DNA of 64,000 nt, taken from assembly GCA_027475525.1 (NCBI GenBank), contig JAMWFC010000086.1:575622-639621 (forward strand), in the 5' to 3' direction. Origin of the DNA: Macrolepiota albuminosa (lineage: Eukaryota > Basidiomycota > Agaricomycetes > Agaricales > Agaricaceae). The notes beneath the pieces are model-generated. The model searched no databases. It was not told the origin of the DNA and worked only from the letters and a program-made list of their open reading frames with translations. The translations under genes and the position numbers were made by a program. The stretch's first letter is position 1; each line of letters begins with the position of its first letter. Shown piece after piece: positions 35,613-46,185 of this stretch.

Positions 35613-35841
35613 ATACTAAAATTAGAGATGCTCAAAAAACTGTCTCAATGAGTGAATATTTTAAAATGGCTATTGCTCCAACAGTTCTGATCTTGATTAC
35701 ATAAACTTAGATTCATTTTGTAGCTACGATGCCATAGTATTTTACATGATTTAATCAGGATTTTAAGTACTTCCCATCCTTCATGCCAATGTCATCTTTC
35801 AAAAAGTATGAAACATTGGAACAGTTTTTTGAGCCACTGTA

Positions 35842-36096
35842 TAATGCTCATACAGCAGGTTGTCCTTCTGTTCTGTTGCCTGATAAGATGTGGTAAAGAT
35901 CAATCAACAGTAATAAGGGAGGTCAAAGACAGCACCTGTCTGAGCTCTTGAGTTGCACATAATTTGAACTACTACTATTACATGCCTGGTATAGCAACTG
36001 TACATGTCATATGTAGAAGAAAGATTCTCCACCTTTAGAACCATACTCAGTATTCTCCAAAAAAAAGGGGCACAATGTCAAAGAACTTGGATCACA
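35842..36096. other. No supported gene
   Basis: AT-rich flank of the Tc1 element; nothing recognised. Confidence 0.4.
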
Positions 36097-36335
36097 TAGA
36101 GACATCACAACGGTACGTGTCATATGTTGTACGGAAGCCCGCTTTGTGCCGTACCATACGTGTCCAGCGGAGTCCGCTACACTGGAGCGGAGCAGTCCCC
36201 ACGTTGTACGGAAGCCCGCTTTGTGCCGTACCATACGTGTCCAGCGGAGTCCGCTACACTGGAGCGGAGCAGTCCCCACAGTGCCATAGAATACAGAGCC
36301 GCGGACGTGTCACAATGTGCTGTATGACACGGTCC
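36097..36335 (+). repeat. Dispersed GC-rich repeat, copy 1
   Basis: Runs from CATCACAACGGTACGTGTCAT to GTGCTGTATGACACGGTC. Its ends share CGTGTCATA in inverted form, hinting at a small DNA element. Other copies: 38580-38717 (minus, beside the N gap) and 63847-64000 (plus, cut by the window end). Includes a 77-bp tandem duplication. Confidence 0.75.
36126..36279. repeat. Exact 77-bp tandem duplication (c)
   Basis: 36126-36202 equals 36203-36279 with no mismatch; the flanking bases differ on both sides. The other two copies of this dispersed repeat have a single unit here. Confidence 0.9.
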
Positions 36336-37570
36336 AGTGGATCGATAAAAGGCGGGCACACACATGCGCACGCAGGCCCAGCGGATGCCAGCGGACACTA
36401 GCAGACGTCAATGTGCGTCAGCGGCCGCCGGCGGGCATCAGCACATGAGTGAAAACCTCCTCCATTGGCGGACTTCATGGCATGAATAAACCCTCCTCGA
36501 GGTTCCCCACTTCCCTCTCCTTTCCCTTCCTCCCTGCAATAACTCAAGGCTGCGTGCCTCCCCTTCCCTCCTTTTCCCATCCCCAACACCAGCATATGTC
36601 CATAAAAGGGCCCTGCAGACCTACACAGGCCTACATAAGCCACCAGCGGACATCCATGCAGACGTACGTCGACGGACTCAAACCTACGTGGGCCCTCCCA
36701 GGCCTGCGCAGGACACCAGCGGACATCCACAGAGGCCTACGCAGGTCCACGGAGTCTGGTTGGACCAAGGAAAAAAGTAACTTCGTCTTGCCCACCGTAT
36801 GCCTGTGGGGGGGAATCGAACCCCCGGCCTTGGGAAAGCCTCCAGCAATGGAACGCACATTTAACCGTTGCACCACAGGTCCGTTACTAACGGATAGATT
36901 CAAAGGTCGGATAACACAATGAACGGACGCCCACCTACGTTTCCGCAGGTTCCCGTATGAATTTTTTGAGGTGGAAGGGGGGTGGCATACCTCCCAAAAG
37001 AGTTTTTATGGCCTGAAAGGGGCGTTGGCATCAGCAGCCATCAGCTGGCCATCAGCTGGCATCTGTCGGAGTTTGTTGGCAGCCGTCGTGACCCGCTGGC
37101 ATCCGTCGGCATCCGTCGTGCATCCATCGGCATCCGCCGGATATCCGCTGGTATCTGTCAGAATCCACGGAAAACTGTCGGCAACCCCTGGCATCGTCCA
37201 GCATCGTCTGGCATCGTCTGGCATCAGGGCAGGAAAGAAGGAAACGGGGTGCGTGGGTGTCTGCCGCATGGGGTGGCGTCTTGGAGAGCGTGGGAGGTGG
37301 CAGAAGAGGGATGGGGGTGGGGAGAAAGAGGGGGAAGGGAGAAGGGGAGGAGCGTGGGTGTCCGGACAAGTGACGATACACTAGGGCTGACTACCTTTTT
37401 TACAAAGGCCAGCACAAAGGTAGCCCGCCACAGTGTATTATCAACTGGTCATGAGCACTGGAATGACCACATGCATCGACTCGTCCATCTTATCCCGCTG
37501 CAGAAATCTCTGGAGTTTTCAATGGATCAAATTCATGACGCTAGCGGACGTCAGCGGCCTGCTGTTATTA
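36336..37570. other. GC-rich degenerate simple-repeat region
   Basis: Unlike its AT-rich surroundings this stretch is built from variants of CAGCGGACATCC and CATCCGTCGG. Overlapping ORFs on both strands (36449-36922, 36971-37575, 37006-37381) follow from the lack of stops in such repeats and one runs over a tRNA-like gene, so none is called. Confidence 0.55.
36802..36879 (-). tRNA. tRNA-like sequence, probably degenerate
   Basis: Read on the minus strand: 7-bp acceptor pairing CCTGTGG/CCACAGG, an A-box-like TGGTGCAACGG, a B box GGTTCGATTCC, and a perfect T stem GGGGG/CCCCC. 78 nt long. The anticodon arm is ambiguous: TTTCCCAA between GGC-type arms would give a CCC (Gly) anticodon but leaves no variable loop. 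Likely a tRNA-derived element or decaying gene. Confidence 0.5.
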
Positions 37571-37577
37571 TATAATG

Positions 37578-37657
37578 TGAACTAGTAGGAGTCGAACCCA
37601 CTTCTTGTGCACAATATGAAATATCAATTGATGAATATTCCATTCTACCACAGGCGC
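37578..37657 (-). tRNA. tRNA-Gly-like unit 1 of an array
   Basis: Minus strand starts GCGCCTGTGGTAGAATGG and ends GGGTTCGACTCCTAC plus an acceptor-like tail. About 80 nt; the middle is AT-rich and does not form a clear anticodon stem. Degenerate. Confidence 0.4.
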
Positions 37658-37874
37658 TTGCTACAAGTCAGGACGGTGTTCATGTAGTGCACAAACGGAC
37701 CCATATAGAATTTGAACGGATAGAGATTTTACTGCAACTGGTGCATCTGTATTGAATTGACAATATTAGACTGATATTTATTTACACCATAGAAGTATAC
37801 AGGAAAGAGGAAAACCATGGTTTGTAGCGGAATATTGGACTGATATTGATTTACACCATAGCATTATACATGAA

Positions 37875-37953
37875 GCGTCTGTGGTGTAGTGGAATATTTC
37901 TCATTGGTATTCCTTGTATCTTGCATTAGGTGGGTTCGACTCCTCCTAGTGCA
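37875..37953 (+). tRNA. tRNA-Gly-like unit 2
   Basis: GCGTCTGTGGTGTAGTGG opening (A-box type of tRNA-Gly), GGGTTCGACTCC B box, CTAGTGCA end. Acceptor pairing is partial. Confidence 0.45.
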
Positions 37954-38033
37954 TTGAGATCGAACTCAAATATTTTTGACCACACACAGAAGAATAGACT
38001 GATGTTTATTTACATCATAGCAATGTAAAGTAA

Positions 38034-38112
38034 GCATCGGTGGTCTAGTGGAATATTATCCATTGGTCTTTATTATGTCTTGCAGTAGACGGGTTCGATT
38101 CCTACTAGTGCA
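38034..38112 (+). tRNA. tRNA-Gly-like unit 3 (best preserved)
   Basis: GCATCGGTGGTCTAGTGG opening, GGGTTCGATTCC B box, end CTAGTGCA. GCATCGG pairs with CTAGTGC except for one C-A mismatch. Strongly resembles the usual eukaryotic tRNA-Gly outline but with about 8 extra bases in the middle. Confidence 0.5.
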
Positions 38113-38198
38113 TTTTCGTCTCACTGTTTTTAGCTAATTGTTATTTACTACACAGTATGATAAACAAAGCAAGGTCCAACTGTACTAATTTTTGGTAA

Positions 38199-38278
38199 GG
38201 ATCTGTGGTCGAATGGAATATTGATACATTGATATTTCATATTGTGCACAAGAGCCGGGTTCGAATCCCACTAGTGCA
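38199..38278 (+). tRNA. tRNA-Gly-like unit 4
   Basis: GGATCTGTGGTCGAATGG opening, GGGTTCGAATCC B box, CTAGTGCA end. The mid part shares ATTGATATTTCATATTGTGC with unit 1. Confidence 0.45.
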
Positions 38279-38334
38279 CATCATTATACATGACATAACT
38301 TTGTTTTACTAATTGTTATTTACGTCTATATTCT

Positions 38335-38376
38335 TTCTACTGCCCAATTCGAGGGTTCGAGTCCTCCTTGTGTAAT
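38335..38376 (+). repeat. Partial tRNA-like unit 5 (3' half)
   Basis: Only the B-box half remains (GAGGGTTCGAGTCCTCC); the preceding spacer matches that of the other units. Confidence 0.4.
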
Positions 38377-38479
38377 CGTTGAAGAGTGTGTTGTTTTTTG
38401 CATTCATGAGAGTGGCATAACGGAACAAAACAATGGGACGGTTAATCTTAGTGGACCTGAGTCCTGTCCAAACTAATTG

Positions 38480-38579
38480 NNNNNNNNNNNNNNNNNNNNN
38501 NNNNNNNNNNNNNNNNNNNNNNNNNNNNNNNNNNNNNNNNNNNNNNNNNNNNNNNNNNNNNNNNNNNNNNNNNNNNNNN
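38480..38579. other. Assembly gap (100 N)
   Basis: Exactly 100 undetermined bases, the standard placeholder of scaffolders. The right edge falls inside a dispersed repeat copy, so the join was made on a repeat. Confidence 0.99.
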
Positions 38580-38717
38580 TGTGACACGTCCGCGGCTCTG
38601 TATTCTACGGCACTGTGGGGACTGCTCCGCTCCAGTGTAGCGGACTCCGCTGGACATGTATGGTACGGCACAAAGCGGGCTCCCGTACAACATATGACAC
38701 GTACCGTTGTGATGCCC
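38580..38717 (-). repeat. Dispersed GC-rich repeat, copy 2
   Basis: Reverse complement of the repeat at 36097-36335, with one unit only where that copy has two. Its left end is lost in the gap. Confidence 0.75.
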
Positions 38718-40332
38718 TACCCTGCTTGGATAGAATATGTCAGGGGACTCCTTATTTTTTTCTTTTCTCACTTCTTATTTCTTCACTCTCTCTTCATTCA
38801 TTCTCTTATTTCTTCTGACATTATTTCATTTTACTGTTTCTATTCTTTCAACACTATCTGTTAGTACTACTCTCAGCCTTTGAGATGCTCTGGTTCTTTA
38901 GCTACCATTCAAACAAGTATGGGCCCTTCAGCACTGCTTTCAGACTGCTTATATAAGCCAGAGTTTGCCTTTCTGACTTCTAAAGTCCAGAGTTTTCCTG
39001 CCTTGTTTGCACAGTTGTTTGGTTAGTCAATTTTCGAGTTTTTAAGGTTTTGTTGTACTGTACAGTTGTTTCCCATGCTTCAGAGGCCCCAGAAGCATCC
39101 AACCTGGCATAGAAAATCCCTAGACTTGTTCTCTTTGGATCTCCCTCTGCCAGGTGAGTAGTTATTATGATATTGTCAGTACATACTCTAATACACTTTG
39201 GATCTCCCTCTGCTAGCTGTGTGACTGAGCCACAGCCTCTAGAGGTCACCCTTACAGAATAATTATTGGGCATCATAATGTAGTGAAGGTTAGCCATGTA
39301 CATCCTGAGTTCTAGGCGCTGTACTCAAGGTCTACAGGGTTGAGATCTCAGTTTAAATAAGCAGTAGAAAATGAATGAGGAAACAAACCAATTGATGATG
39401 TAAAGTTATGTATTGTAGCTATGCACGTGTGTGCTGGTTTCCAACTCTTACATGTTTCTTTTTCTTTTTTTTCTTTTTTTACTTTTTATTACTTGTATTT
39501 TATTAGTTTTATTTATTGTATGTATGTATTCTCTCTTCGCTCTTTATTTTCTTTATTACTTTATTATTATTATATGTGGTTGTATAGTAATTTATGTATA
39601 TATAGATATGATAATGATAAATGATATGATATGATACATACATTAAGTGGTACAATATATATAATATATATTATATTATTATATAATAAAATAAATAAAT
39701 AAAATAAAATCTGTTTGAAAAAAACATATAGCATATTGTAATCGTGAAAATCAAAATTAACTTACCTATGAAAAGAAAGTAATACTACTTATTGATGTGT
39801 TGTTATCATTTTGTGTTGTAATATACGCAGACTTGTAATAAAATGAGTTTGAAGTAAACTTGAAGAGTAAATGAAGACTTACAACGATTTTCGAAGCTGT
39901 GTTGAAAATATAGTGTCGAGTTACGTGGCTGGGAATGACGTGCTTTATAATGATATTTCTGCTGTCCAGCTGTATGAATCACCTGAATATGCATAAGTGA
40001 ACACTTTGTCAAAGTATCAATTGTCATCGCTACGATGTACATGAAAGATGGTGACTAATCATTGGTTTGTATTGAACTTTTTTAGGGTGAGGTGTCATGC
40101 ATGCAGGTTATGATGGATATAAGAGCTTACATTAAAAAGAATCAATATGTAAAAAAAAGTGCTAATATAAAGTAAAATGTGCAGAAAAACTCACCAAAAT
40201 ACTAAATTTTTGACGTTATAACTAGTTAAAACATCAAGATACCATCTAGTAACGATGGTGAAACCAACATCCGCAATTTTTCTCATTTGTCTTTTGTGGA
40301 AGGAGTAGGTAGACATGCGTGGGCACCAACAC
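38718..40332. other. AT-rich, no supported gene
   Basis: Mostly A/T-rich with T-rich runs (39460-39720). Two CTTTGGATCTCCCTCTGC copies (39135, 39196) form a short direct repeat and produce a LAEGDPK echo in a minus-strand ORF, which I do not regard as a gene. Confidence 0.45.
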
Positions 40333-40427
40333 TGTCAGGTTCCGCTGAGTCGGGGGCTTTCCGGGAAAGCAATCGCCCTTACAATGCGGACTTGACCCAC
40401 GGATACTCGGGTGTCTGGAACTCTGGG

Positions 40428-40890
40428 TGAGTAAATGGGGGACGCGACCTTCCCATCACGTACTCACTTTTAGCTATTTCAGTAAATTTTTTTTAAGAAA
40501 AAAACGGACCAGATAGAACTGAAATAGCTAAACGAGAGTGTGAGTGTAGCTCACTGGAGGGTGTGGGTCATGGCCTCACCGATGGAGCACACAATAAGCA
40601 GATATATATTAGAAGAGTGGTGCGTGACACAACGGCTGTCGAAACGAACGAAGTTCGTGGTGAGACCGGACTGACTATGTGAGAGAGCAACTCCGTGCTC
40701 ACCTGGGCAGGCAATGGGGAAGGAGATGATGGAAAAAGAGGCTGCCCAGGATGTCTGAGACCGTACGCCATACTGATCACGACTCGGCATCTGCCAGACC
40801 CTGGCACCGAACCGGTATCGGCTTATGATCTAGAGTGGAGAAAAAGGTGAAAGCGCTTGTGAGAGGTTCCTTGTCACGCAGAGGCCTCCA
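40428..40890 (+). repeat. Left inverted repeat of the DIRS-like element
   Basis: Begins TGAGTAAATGGGGGACGCG. Near-perfect reverse complement of 45569-46029; the differences seen are mainly CG in one copy against CA or TG in the other. Confidence 0.9.
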
Positions 40891-40977
40891 CACTGAAATA
40901 GCTAAAATTCGTTATTAGTTTTCTATACTCGTCTATTCGTCAATTTTACTCGCTTTGCTTCGTCATCATTTCCATCT

Positions 40978-42402
40978 ATGCTATCTGAGAATGTTCAAGC
41001 CTGTCAATGCGAGACTTGCTGTCGACACACATTTCAAGTGTCTGAACGTCCCCCGCAAGCATCTGAGACATATGTTTCCTCCCAAGAGCAGTCTCTCGAG
41101 GCTATCAGATCAAGGTCTGATGCAGCCCAGAAACTCGTTGACAAGACAGTTGAAGGGTCTCTATCTATCGGTGGACTTGTTCGATCCCTTCAGGCATCAG
41201 GATTCAGACCTGACAAAGCAGAAGATTTTATTGATGCAGCGCAACGTCGACTTGAAATTCGTCAGTCGAAAGCCAAGGCTGCACCTAGCCCTTCTCATTC
41301 GAGCACTCCGGTTGTGGCTCCTGAACCTTCAGCACCTTCTTCAGGCCTCGAGCGAAGTGCAACTTTCCAGGGCCATAACATGGGTCAAGCATCAGTTGCC
41401 TCGCACGGCCAAGCTGTTGAAGCTGCCGCCTGGGCAGCACTTCTTGATTGAGTGGCCTCACCGCCTTCAGTTCCAAAGGCAATTCCACCTAATCAAGTCC
41501 CATTTCACGATCCCAAGATGGTATCTGAGAGCAAAGACTTATCGGATCCTCCAGCCATTTTGCCCTCTCTACTGGCCTTGGCACCCCATCTCGCATCTTG
41601 GCAAGATCAGTCGACAGTCGATCCTCACTTGGTCAAGACCTGGGATCTTTGCCAAGAGTACGGAAAAGAGAGGGTTGTTGATTCACTTATCAACCTTGTT
41701 TAGCTCAGAAAGCTCAAGGATCCGATCTCAAGATCTATTTGGAGACTCGTTATTCTCAATCAATATGTCGATTTCGAGAAACTTTATGCTACCCTGGATA
41801 AAGGCTATGATCACAATGAAGAGCCTAAAGACTTTGCAGGTGGCTTTACGATTATTAGAAAGGATCATGCAACGGCATGGCGTCCGATTCTATCTGAGTC
41901 TGATTGGTCTCGTGCGTTTGATGCTTGGATGGTTGTGGTACTCGCCTTTTACCCCCATCGAGGGGCTGAATTGGCCTTTTACCGTAGTTGAATCGTTGAT
42001 TTCTTTTGTTCTTTGCAGGGTGCGGCGTCTATTGCTATCCACTTTGATTCTGAGACGCGAGATAGGTATGCGCGCAATCCGTTCAGGCTGGACGATCCAA
42101 ATGAGTTACATATTCCTCTTTTATCACAACTTCTTAGTCTCTCGGCTGCTAATATCTCTTCAACGGCTGGCGCTAAGCGTGCTGCATATACACGCTTCAT
42201 GCCAAGCAAAAAGCGAGCAACGACTGTTTGCCAGAACTGGAATATGGGCTATTGTAACGCGGATCCGTGTACGAATGGTCACAAGCACAACATGTGTTGC
42301 GAGTGTGGTGGCAAGCACAGAGCCAGAGACAATGAAGATTGTCATGCCAAACTCAGAGTGAGACGCCAAGCTCATAGAGGAGCAAGTGGAGGCGACACAT
42401 AG
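40978..42402 (+). pseudogene. DIRS gag-like protein, disrupted
   Basis: Putative nucleocapsid-type protein of the retrotransposon, one frame of ~474 codons with three nonsense codons: TGA 41449-41451, TAG 41701-41703 and TGA 41989-41991. Both TGAs fit former CGA. Near the C-terminus is a Cys/His cluster (CQNWNMGYC, CTNGHKHNMCCECGGKH, then DC) likely to bind zinc and nucleic acid, as in DIRS gag-like proteins. It overlaps the next ORF by 17 nt. Confidence 0.7.
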
Positions 42403-44287
42403 AGTTGAAGAAGAGATGAGCCGAGGAATGAAATCTCTTTCAGCTGGGAAAAAGAGATTGCTTCAGTCTAGTTCTCACAACGGCCCACGTTTTCGTCGGG
42501 GATTCGTCTGGAACAGTACATTGACAGCTTCTCCAATGTCTCCTTCTGCTCGTGACACCGAAACCGCACCTCCGTTACCATCTCCCCCGAGGCATCTTAT
42601 CGAAGACCCAAAAATCCGGACAACTCTTTCAGCTATGAGTAATCATATTCATGTAGAAACACCATTCAACATTGACAAGTTTGAATCAATGCTCTGGGAT
42701 CACCCCAATTGACTTTTTGTGAGTTTGGTCATGAGAGGTCTCCGAGAGGGGTTTTGGCCTTTCGATGATGGAAATTGGAGCGAAAAAGAAGTGGACTTTC
42801 TCGAAAACTACTCAACTGAGGAGATTGACCTCGATGCAATAAGAGTTTTTCAGGATAAAGAGATCAAAGCAAAAAGGTGGTCTGACCCGCTCGAGATCGA
42901 TGAACTCCTGCCAGGCATGAAAGTGTCTCCTCTGTTTGTGGTTTGGCAATGAGGTAAAGCCAGGGTAGTAACGGATCATACGGCCTCTGGTCTAAATGAC
43001 GGTATCTCCAAAAATGATGCAAGAGTCAAGTATGATGACATGAGAACATTTGGGCAAGCTCTTTACAACGCAAAACGTCGTTATCCTTCGACATCTCTTC
43101 TGACCTGGAAATCCAATGTGTCTAGTGCTTTCCTTAATCTTCCAGCTCACCCTCTATGGCAACTGCATCAAGTAGTCAAGGTGGATGGTCAGTGGCATAT
43201 TGTTTGCCGTTTAGTCTTTGGAAATAGAGCATCCCCTCGTTGTTGGTGTGCCGTAGCTGGTCTTATGTGTTGGATCAGGGTCACGAAGCTCAGCATGCCA
43301 GACCTTCACGACTTCATGGATGACTTTTTCTCTTGGGATGTTGCCTCGGACTTGGTCGAATTCAAAGGCCGTCTTAGACCAATGCACCAAGCACAATTAC
43401 TCATCTTTTGGGATGCTATAGGTTGTCCGTGGGAAGAGAAAAAGCAGGAGTATGGCGAATGCCTCAAGATCATCGGCTTCTGGGTTGACATTAACAGAGG
43501 AACAATATCTCTCACCAAAGACTCCATCAACGACATCATTGCCAAGATCAAGGACTTCATCCAGACTCCAAATCGACGTCCTCCGCTAAGAGTATGGCAA
43601 CGTCTCGCTGGTCATCTAAATTGGCTCCTTAACGTCTTACCATGGGGACGGCCCGTGTTGTCTTCAGTTTATCGCAAAATAGCATCAAAGTCAACAATGC
43701 ATGCTGGTGTATTTTTAAACCGTGAAGTTGTCGATGACATGAACTGGTTCTTAAATGTTCTTCCTACTGCTGTGGGGATCAAATTTCTCGAAGTGACCCA
43801 GTGGGACGACTCTTCAGCGGACTTTGTGTTGTGGACCGACGTGAGCCTGAAGCTTGCTTTGGCATTTGTCTACGCAGGTAACGGTTATGTCTATCCACTC
43901 AATACAGATTCGTCAGGTCCAAAAGTGGATATTTTCTTCCTCGAGTTGTTAGCGATTCTTTCAGCAATTCATCACGTTGGTTCCTTTGACCATCCACCCA
44001 AAAGGCTTCTGGTATTCACCGACAGCCTTGATGCTGTAGCCGTTCTCAACTCCTTAGGCACTTCAGAAGATATGCACAACTCTGTTGTCAAGGCAATGGC
44101 TGGAATCATAATCGAAACTGGGATCGATTTACGTGTACGTCACATAGCAGGTAAGGACAATACACGTGCCGATCTTCTTTCTCGTCTTCTTTTCGACGAT
44201 TATCATCGTTGTTTCCCTGCTGACCACATCCATGACTTCGAACCTCCTAGGGACTTGTTGCCGGCGCGATGGAACAGGTCCTTCTAA
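42386..44287 (+). pseudogene. DIRS reverse transcriptase-RNase H, disrupted
   Basis: A continuous frame of ~634 codons broken by two TGAs (42710-42712, 42950-42952), both at presumed Arg. RT: TDHTASGLNDGI, SNVSSAFLNLP (first catalytic Asp replaced by Asn), FGNRASPRCWC, and the FMDDFF box (second and third Asp present). The connection has RLAGHLNWLLNVLPWGRP. RNase H: LWTDVS, ELLAILSAI, VFTDSLDAVAVL and KDNTRADLLSR give the D-E-D-D set. From 43040 onward 415 codons are open. It overlaps the recombinase ORF by 19 nt, so coupling or re-initiation is likely in live relatives. Confidence 0.85.
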
Positions 44288-45279
44288 ACGTTCTTGGCAA
44301 ATCGTCTCATCGGACGGTTCGCCAACCCATGTCCAGTGCTGACCTTGAGGCCTGGACCCTTCACGTTCAAGCTGAGTCTATAGAAAAATCCACAGCATCG
44401 TGCTATGCTACCGGAGCACGAGATTATATTTATTTTTGTTCTTCCCATGGCTTGCCTCTCGATCCCACTCCACAAACGTTGTCAAAATACATTGCATTCA
44501 CGTCAAGATTTATTTCATCTGGTCCTAAGTATCTTTCTGGCATCGGTCACTATCTACGTAATGTCTATCCCGATTTCGATTCAAACAGATCCCATCCACT
44601 AGTAAAAGCGACAATTAAAGGTTCAAGAAAGATTCGAGCTGACCCAATTCATCGCAAGCTCCCTCTCCAGCTCTCGCATTTATCCCACTTCGTGACATAC
44701 GCAAAACTAACTCATTGTTTCGATGACCTCCTATTCGCCACAATTATGGCATGCGCATTTTTTGCTTGTCACAGATCCGGAGAGATGGTTATAAAGTTGA
44801 AGGCAGCACTAGACTGGAGAAAGATCATCAAGAGATCGTCTCTCTCTTTCTCGCAGGGCTGTGCTTCATACATTCTACCATATCACAAAACTGACAGATT
44901 CTTCACGGGCTCACAGGTTATGTTCGCCCACCACAAGATTGTCGATCCCGTAAACCTTTTGTTCGAATACACGACGAAGCGCGATGCTATACACGGTGCA
45001 AAATTTGCACTATTTCTACGTGAAGATGGATCTGTGCCAACTAGGGCATGGTTCGACGCTAAGCTGTTTTCTTTTCTCAATAAATCATATGGAGGTCATT
45101 CTGCTAGAGCCGGAGGGGCCACTTATTACGCTTCTCTTGGTCTTTCGGAAGACATCATTATGGCAATAGGCCGTTGGTCATCTCAAGCCTGGAAAACATA
45201 CATTCGAGACAACCCATGCATTCGCACCGCTCTTTACCTTGCCAGTTTTAATCGCAGGCATTGCCATCCGCCGCATTGA
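44269..45279 (+). CDS. DIRS tyrosine recombinase
   Basis: Would integrate the circular DNA of the retrotransposon by strand cleavage through a Tyr. 336 codons, fully open. The catalytic set is visible: Arg in ACHRSGEM, His-x-x-Arg in GGHSARAGGATYYA, His/Trp position in IGRWSSQAWKTY, and the Tyr nucleophile in WKTYIRDNP. An N-terminal SAM-like DNA-binding part is seen in STASCYATGARDYIYFC. It is the only intact ORF of the element. Starts within the RT ORF end. Expression without the other proteins would not suffice for movement. Confidence 0.82.
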   Translation: MEQVLLNVLGKSSHRTVRQPMSSADLEAWTLHVQAESIEKSTASCYATGARDYIYFCSSHGLPLDPTPQTLSKYIAFTSRFISSGPKYLSGIGHYLRNVYPDFDSNRSHPLVKATIKGSRKIRADPIHRKLPLQLSHLSHFVTYAKLTHCFDDLLFATIMACAFFACHRSGEMVIKLKAALDWRKIIKRSSLSFSQGCASYILPYHKTDRFFTGSQVMFAHHKIVDPVNLLFEYTTKRDAIHGAKFALFLREDGSVPTRAWFDAKLFSFLNKSYGGHSARAGGATYYASLGLSEDIIMAIGRWSSQAWKTYIRDNPCIRTALYLASFNRRHCHPPH

Positions 45280-45391
45280 CTTTATTCAATCACGACATAG
45301 CTTCTTCAGATCACCTCCTCTCTCTTTCGGCTCAGCTCCCGCACCATCTCCTCACCACCACCTCTCCACCTCACACCTTTTCAGCTTCCTC

Positions 45392-45464
45392 TATAGCTAG
45401 CTGTTGCCTCTCGCCTCTAGTCGAGGATTTACGTAGACCTCGCCCTAATATACGAAGGTCACAC
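45392..45464 (+). repeat. Inner edge B of the DIRS-like element
   Basis: Sequence around CTCTAGTCGAGGATTTACG, ending in GGTCACAC, where it forms the hairpin GGTCACAC-AACA-GTGTGACC. Repeated directly at 46114-46185. Confidence 0.8.
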
Positions 45465-45568
45465 AACAGTGTGACCAGTTCGACGCTACACCCGTCTCTC
45501 TCATCGAAAATTCCGATTAACTGCAGAGGTCCTTGTAAAGGCGAGCACCGAAGGTGAGAAAGTGTTTT

Positions 45569-46029
45569 TGGAGGCCTCTGCGTGACAAGGAACCTCTCAC
45601 AAGCACTTTCACCTTTTCTCCACTCTAGATCGTAAGCCGATACCGGTTCGGTGCCAGGGTCTGGCAGATGCCGAGTTGCGATCAGTATGGCGTACGGTCT
45701 CAGACATCCTGGGCAGCCTCTTTTTCCATCATCTCCTTCCCCATTGCCTGCCCAGGTGAGCACGGAGTTGCTCTCTCACATAGTCAGTCCGGTCTCACCA
45801 CGAACTTTGTTCGTTTCGACAGCCGTTGTGTCGTGCACCACTCTTCTAATATATATCTGCTTATTGTGTGCTCCATCGGTGAGGCCGTGACCCACACCCT
45901 CCAGTGAGCTACACTCACACTCTCGTTTAGCTATTTCAGTTCTATCTGGTCCGTTTTTTTCTTAAAAAAATTCACTGAAATAGCTAAAAGTGAGTACGTG
46001 ATGGGAAGGTCGCGTCTCCCATTTACTCA
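45569..46029 (-). repeat. Right inverted repeat of the DIRS-like element
   Basis: Reverse complement of 40428-40890; both contain copies of ACTGAAATAGCTAAA near their ends. Confidence 0.9.
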
Positions 46030-46044
46030 TATTTATTCTCTCAG

Positions 46045-46185
46045 TTCGTTATTAGTTTTCTATACTCGTCTATTCATCAACCCTCCCTCCTCACCCTGTA
46101 ATTATTAGTATAGCTAGCTAGCTGTCACCTCTCACCTCTAGTCGAGGATTTACGTAGACCTCACCCTAATACACAAAGGTCACAC
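46045..46185 (+). repeat. Direct copies of both inner edges, joined
   Basis: 46045-46080 repeats 40908-40943 (TTCGTTATTAGTTTTC...) and 46114-46185 repeats 45392-45464. Gives the order A - ORFs - B - A' - B', as in split-direct-repeat elements. Confidence 0.75.

Larger units (their letters stand above)
34115..35839 (+). mobile_element. Tc1/mariner-type DNA transposon
   Basis: Inverted ends CAGTGGCTCAAAAAACTG ... CAGTTTTTTGAGCCACTG run for about 220 bp and are flanked by TA (34113-34114, 35840-35841), the Tc1/mariner target. Total 1725 bp. Encodes one broken transposase on the plus strand. Long TIRs of this size are unusual for plain Tc1 but known in some relatives. Confidence 0.9.

Noticed and set aside
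36449..37575. Several ORFs of 90-197 codons in the GC-rich stretch
   Set aside because: Overlapping frames on both strands in a degenerate simple repeat that also contains a tRNA-like sequence; no protein motif.
37578..38376. CRISPR-like array
   Set aside because: Regular spacing suggested it, but the units are degenerate ~80-nt tRNA-like sequences with similar spacers in a eukaryotic genome.
38980..39303. Minus-strand ORF with a repeated LAEGDPK motif
   Set aside because: The echo comes from a short direct DNA repeat; the frame has no other support.
43040..44287. A separate intact reverse transcriptase gene
   Set aside because: The open 415-codon frame is the C-terminal part of a longer RT-RNase H frame interrupted upstream by two TGA codons, so it is not a gene on its own.
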